From the NCBI GenBank assembly GCA_947630255.1, contig CANRGU010000067.1, forward strand, positions 1 to 6,792: 6,792 nt of DNA, written 5' to 3'. The notes under the pieces are model-generated. The model saw only the letters and a program-made list of their open reading frames with translations. It made no database searches and was not told the origin of the DNA. The stretch is from an uncultured Clostridia bacterium (GTDB lineage: Bacteria > Bacillota > Clostridia > TANB77 > CAG-508). Position numbers and translations under genes: made by a program. Below, piece after piece: positions 5,362 to 6,792 of this stretch; the stretch's first letter is position 1, and each line of letters starts with the position of its first letter.

Positions 5362-6402
5362 TTAGTCCACATCCTTTCTATCGAATTGATTTAAGAATCT
5401 AACATCGTTTGTATAAAAATATCTTATATCTGTGATTCCGTATTTAAACATTGCAAGTCTATCAAGTCCTGTTCCAAATGCAAATCCTGTATATTTTTCT
5501 GGGTCATATCCGTTCATTTTAAGTACATTTGGATGTACCATACCTGATCCTAATATTTCTATCCAACCTGATTGTTTACAAAGATTACATCCTTTTCCAC
5601 CACATTTAAAGCAACTAACATCTACTTCATAACTTGGTTCTGTAAATGGAAAATAACTTGGTCTAAATCTTAATTTAGAATTTTCTCCAAGCATTTTCTT
5701 AACAAATACTTCTAAGGTCCCTTTTAAATCTGCAAGGCTTATATTTTTATCTATTAAAAGTCCTTCAACTTGACCAAATTGATGTGAGTGTGTTGCATCA
5801 TCATCTCTTCTATATGTTTTACCTGGACAAATTACTCTAATTGGGCTCTTTTCTTCGTTATCCATCATTACTCTTGCTTGAACAGCTGATGTTTGAGTTC
5901 TAAGTAAATGCTCTGGATCAACATAGAAACTATCTTGCATATCTCTTGCAGGGTGTCCTTTTGGAAGATTTAATCTTTCAAAACAATATTCATCTGTTTC
6001 AAGTTCTGGTCCATTTACTACATCATATCCCATTGATACAAATATATCTTCTATTTCTTCTATTACTCTGTTTATTGGATGTTTACTTCCTCTCTTTATT
6101 CTTGTACTTGGAAGAGTAATATCAATTTTTTCTTTTTCTAATTTTTCATTTAAAGCTTGTTCTTTTAAAGTTTCTTCAGCCTCTTTAATATTATTTTCTA
6201 AAGAATCTCTTACTTCATTAACTAATGCACCAATAACTGGTCTTTCCTCTGGGGTTAAATCTTTCATACCTTTTAAAAGTCCTGTTAATTCTCCCTTTTT
6301 TCCTAAGTATTTAACTCTTACATCATTTAATTCTTGAAGAGTTTTGCAGTTTTGAATTTCTGCAAATGCACTTTCTTTAATTTTAGCAATTTGCTCTTTC
6401 AT
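5362..6402 (-). CDS. pheS: Phenylalanine-tRNA ligase, alpha subunit
   Basis: PheS is the catalytic subunit, activating phenylalanine with ATP and transferring it to tRNA-Phe. At 346 residues it has the usual length. Residues 1-90 form the N-terminal coiled coil that binds tRNA (for example VKYLGKKGELTGLLKGM). Class II motifs follow: GHPARDMQDSFY (149-160), TYRRDDDATHSHQFGQVEG (196-214) and FGTGLDRLAMFKYGITDIR (309-327). FTEPSYEVDV (253-262) belongs to the amino-acid site. Cys264, Cys267, Cys272 and Cys275 form the CxxC-x4-CxxC pair typical of Gram-positive PheS. The ATG at 6402 has AAAGGA seven bases upstream. It is the first gene of the pheS-pheT operon and is controlled by the upstream T-box. 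Confidence 0.98.
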   Translation of the reverse strand: MKEQIAKIKESAFAEIQNCKTLQELNDVRVKYLGKKGELTGLLKGMKDLTPEERPVIGALVNEVRDSLENNIKEAEETLKEQALNEKLEKEKIDITLPSTRIKRGSKHPINRVIEEIEDIFVSMGYDVVNGPELETDEYCFERLNLPKGHPARDMQDSFYVDPEHLLRTQTSAVQARVMMDNEEKSPIRVICPGKTYRRDDDATHSHQFGQVEGLLIDKNISLADLKGTLEVFVKKMLGENSKLRFRPSYFPFTEPSYEVDVSCFKCGGKGCNLCKQSGWIEILGSGMVHPNVLKMNGYDPEKYTGFAFGTGLDRLAMFKYGITDIRYFYTNDVRFLNQFDRKDVD

Positions 6403-6420
6403 CTAATCATCCTTTCTTAA

Positions 6421-6679
6421 CTAAAAAGCTCGCCCCTTACATAGGGCGAGCTTTTTTCTCACGGTACCACCTAAATTTATTAATTAAAATAATTAACCTC
6501 TTTTTTGCTATAACGTCGCAGACGCTCGTGCCTACTGTTATTTCAGCATAAGACCTAAAAAGTGAAATTTCAGACAAACTAGTATTAAATAGGTTTCCAG
6601 CCTATGACCTATTCTCTCTTAAATACACATTTTGCTTATCTTACTTTGCTTTTTCAAACGGTTTTATTTTCAAAATCTG
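6421..6679 (-). promoter_or_regulatory. T-box riboswitch sensing uncharged tRNA-Phe
   Basis: The conserved T-box AGGTGGTACCGTG is on the minus strand at 6472-6460. It contains UGGU, which would pair with an ACCA tRNA end and so fits tRNA-Phe with discriminator A. The distal Stem I region shows AGAGAG and GGCTGGAAACC (about 6620-6590). The specifier loop holds TTC followed by A (6566-6564), a Phe codon. The base of Stem I pairs ATAAG near 6636 with CTTAT near 6550. A hairpin CGTC-TGC-GACG follows near 6523-6513. The terminator and competing antiterminator region lie at 6423-6472. When tRNA-Phe is uncharged, antitermination should raise pheST expression. Confidence 0.93.
6423..6456 (-). terminator. 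Leader terminator of the pheST T-box
   Basis: A perfect 13-bp stem (6423-6435 with 6444-6456) has a GC-rich core AGCTCGCCC and an 8-base loop. It ends in five U in the minus-strand RNA, 20 bases before the pheS start. It directly follows the T-box sequence, as expected for the alternative to the antiterminator. Confidence 0.93.
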
Positions 6680-6685
6680 TTTAAT

Positions 6686-6714
6686 ATGTTATCATATTTT
6701 TTAAATTTATACAA
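6686..6714 (-). promoter_or_regulatory. Likely promoter of the pheS-pheT operon
   Basis: On the minus strand, TTGTAT (6714-6709) and TAACAT (6691-6686) are separated by 17 bases. An overlapping TATGAT (6696-6691) is an alternative -10 box. Both are modest matches in very AT-rich DNA. The position is right for a T-box leader whose Stem I begins near 6655. From here to the window end at 6792 the DNA is AT-rich and I see nothing else. Confidence 0.5.
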
Positions 6715-6792
6715 TAGTTTTGATTAGATATTTTTTTAAAATGATTAAAATTCATTACTATTTTAAGTTAATTATACTCACAAAAATTATAT

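Overview
This AT-rich window looks like a low-GC Gram-positive (Bacillota), probably an uncultured Clostridia-type or related anaerobe. The reasons are strong AGGAGG-type ribosome binding sites, sigma-A promoters with TTGACT/TATAAT boxes, a phenylalanine T-box leader, and AGA-dominated arginine usage. All protein genes that can be supported lie on the minus strand, so transcription runs from right to left. One short RNA gene is on the plus strand. The genus cannot be named from this sequence.

Layout in the direction of transcription. At the right edge, a promoter (6686-6714) drives a T-box leader (about 6421-6679) with a TTC specifier, a UGGU tRNA-end-binding motif and a leader terminator. 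It controls pheS (5362-6402) and pheT (2992-5361), the two subunits of phenylalanyl-tRNA synthetase. After a hairpin comes a membrane protein that resembles the C-terminal part of DUF2207 proteins (1897-2943). A new promoter (1849-1877) then precedes a 39-residue membrane peptide (1696-1815) and cdaA, the membrane diadenylate cyclase that makes c-di-AMP (681-1611). A terminator overlaps the cdaA stop codon. Next is a compact module that looks like a type I toxin-antitoxin system: a 38-residue hydrophobic peptide (418-534, minus) with a very good promoter, and a converging plus-strand RNA (about 332-420) with its own promoter and terminator. The 5' end of truA, tRNA pseudouridine synthase A, runs off the left edge (1-263).

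The most striking observation is that both truA and cdaA are interrupted by the same kind of +1 frame change. In each gene a Leu codon is followed by CGG, and the conserved protein continues only if the C is skipped and the next codon is read as Gly (GGG or GGT). I checked every CCG on the plus strand, which is where a minus-strand CGG codon would appear. These two sites are the only in-frame CGG codons in any gene of the window, against about 67 ordinary arginine codons, of which those examined are AGA, AGG or CGT. This fits CGG being an unassigned or starved codon that serves as a +1 frameshift site, or being read as a four-base codon CGGN. Independent insertions or assembly errors remain possible.

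The toxin-like module has notable RNA architecture. The two ends of its message are complementary, which could form a panhandle. Its Shine-Dalgarno sequence can be sequestered in a local hairpin. The plus-strand RNA would be fully antisense to its 3' end.
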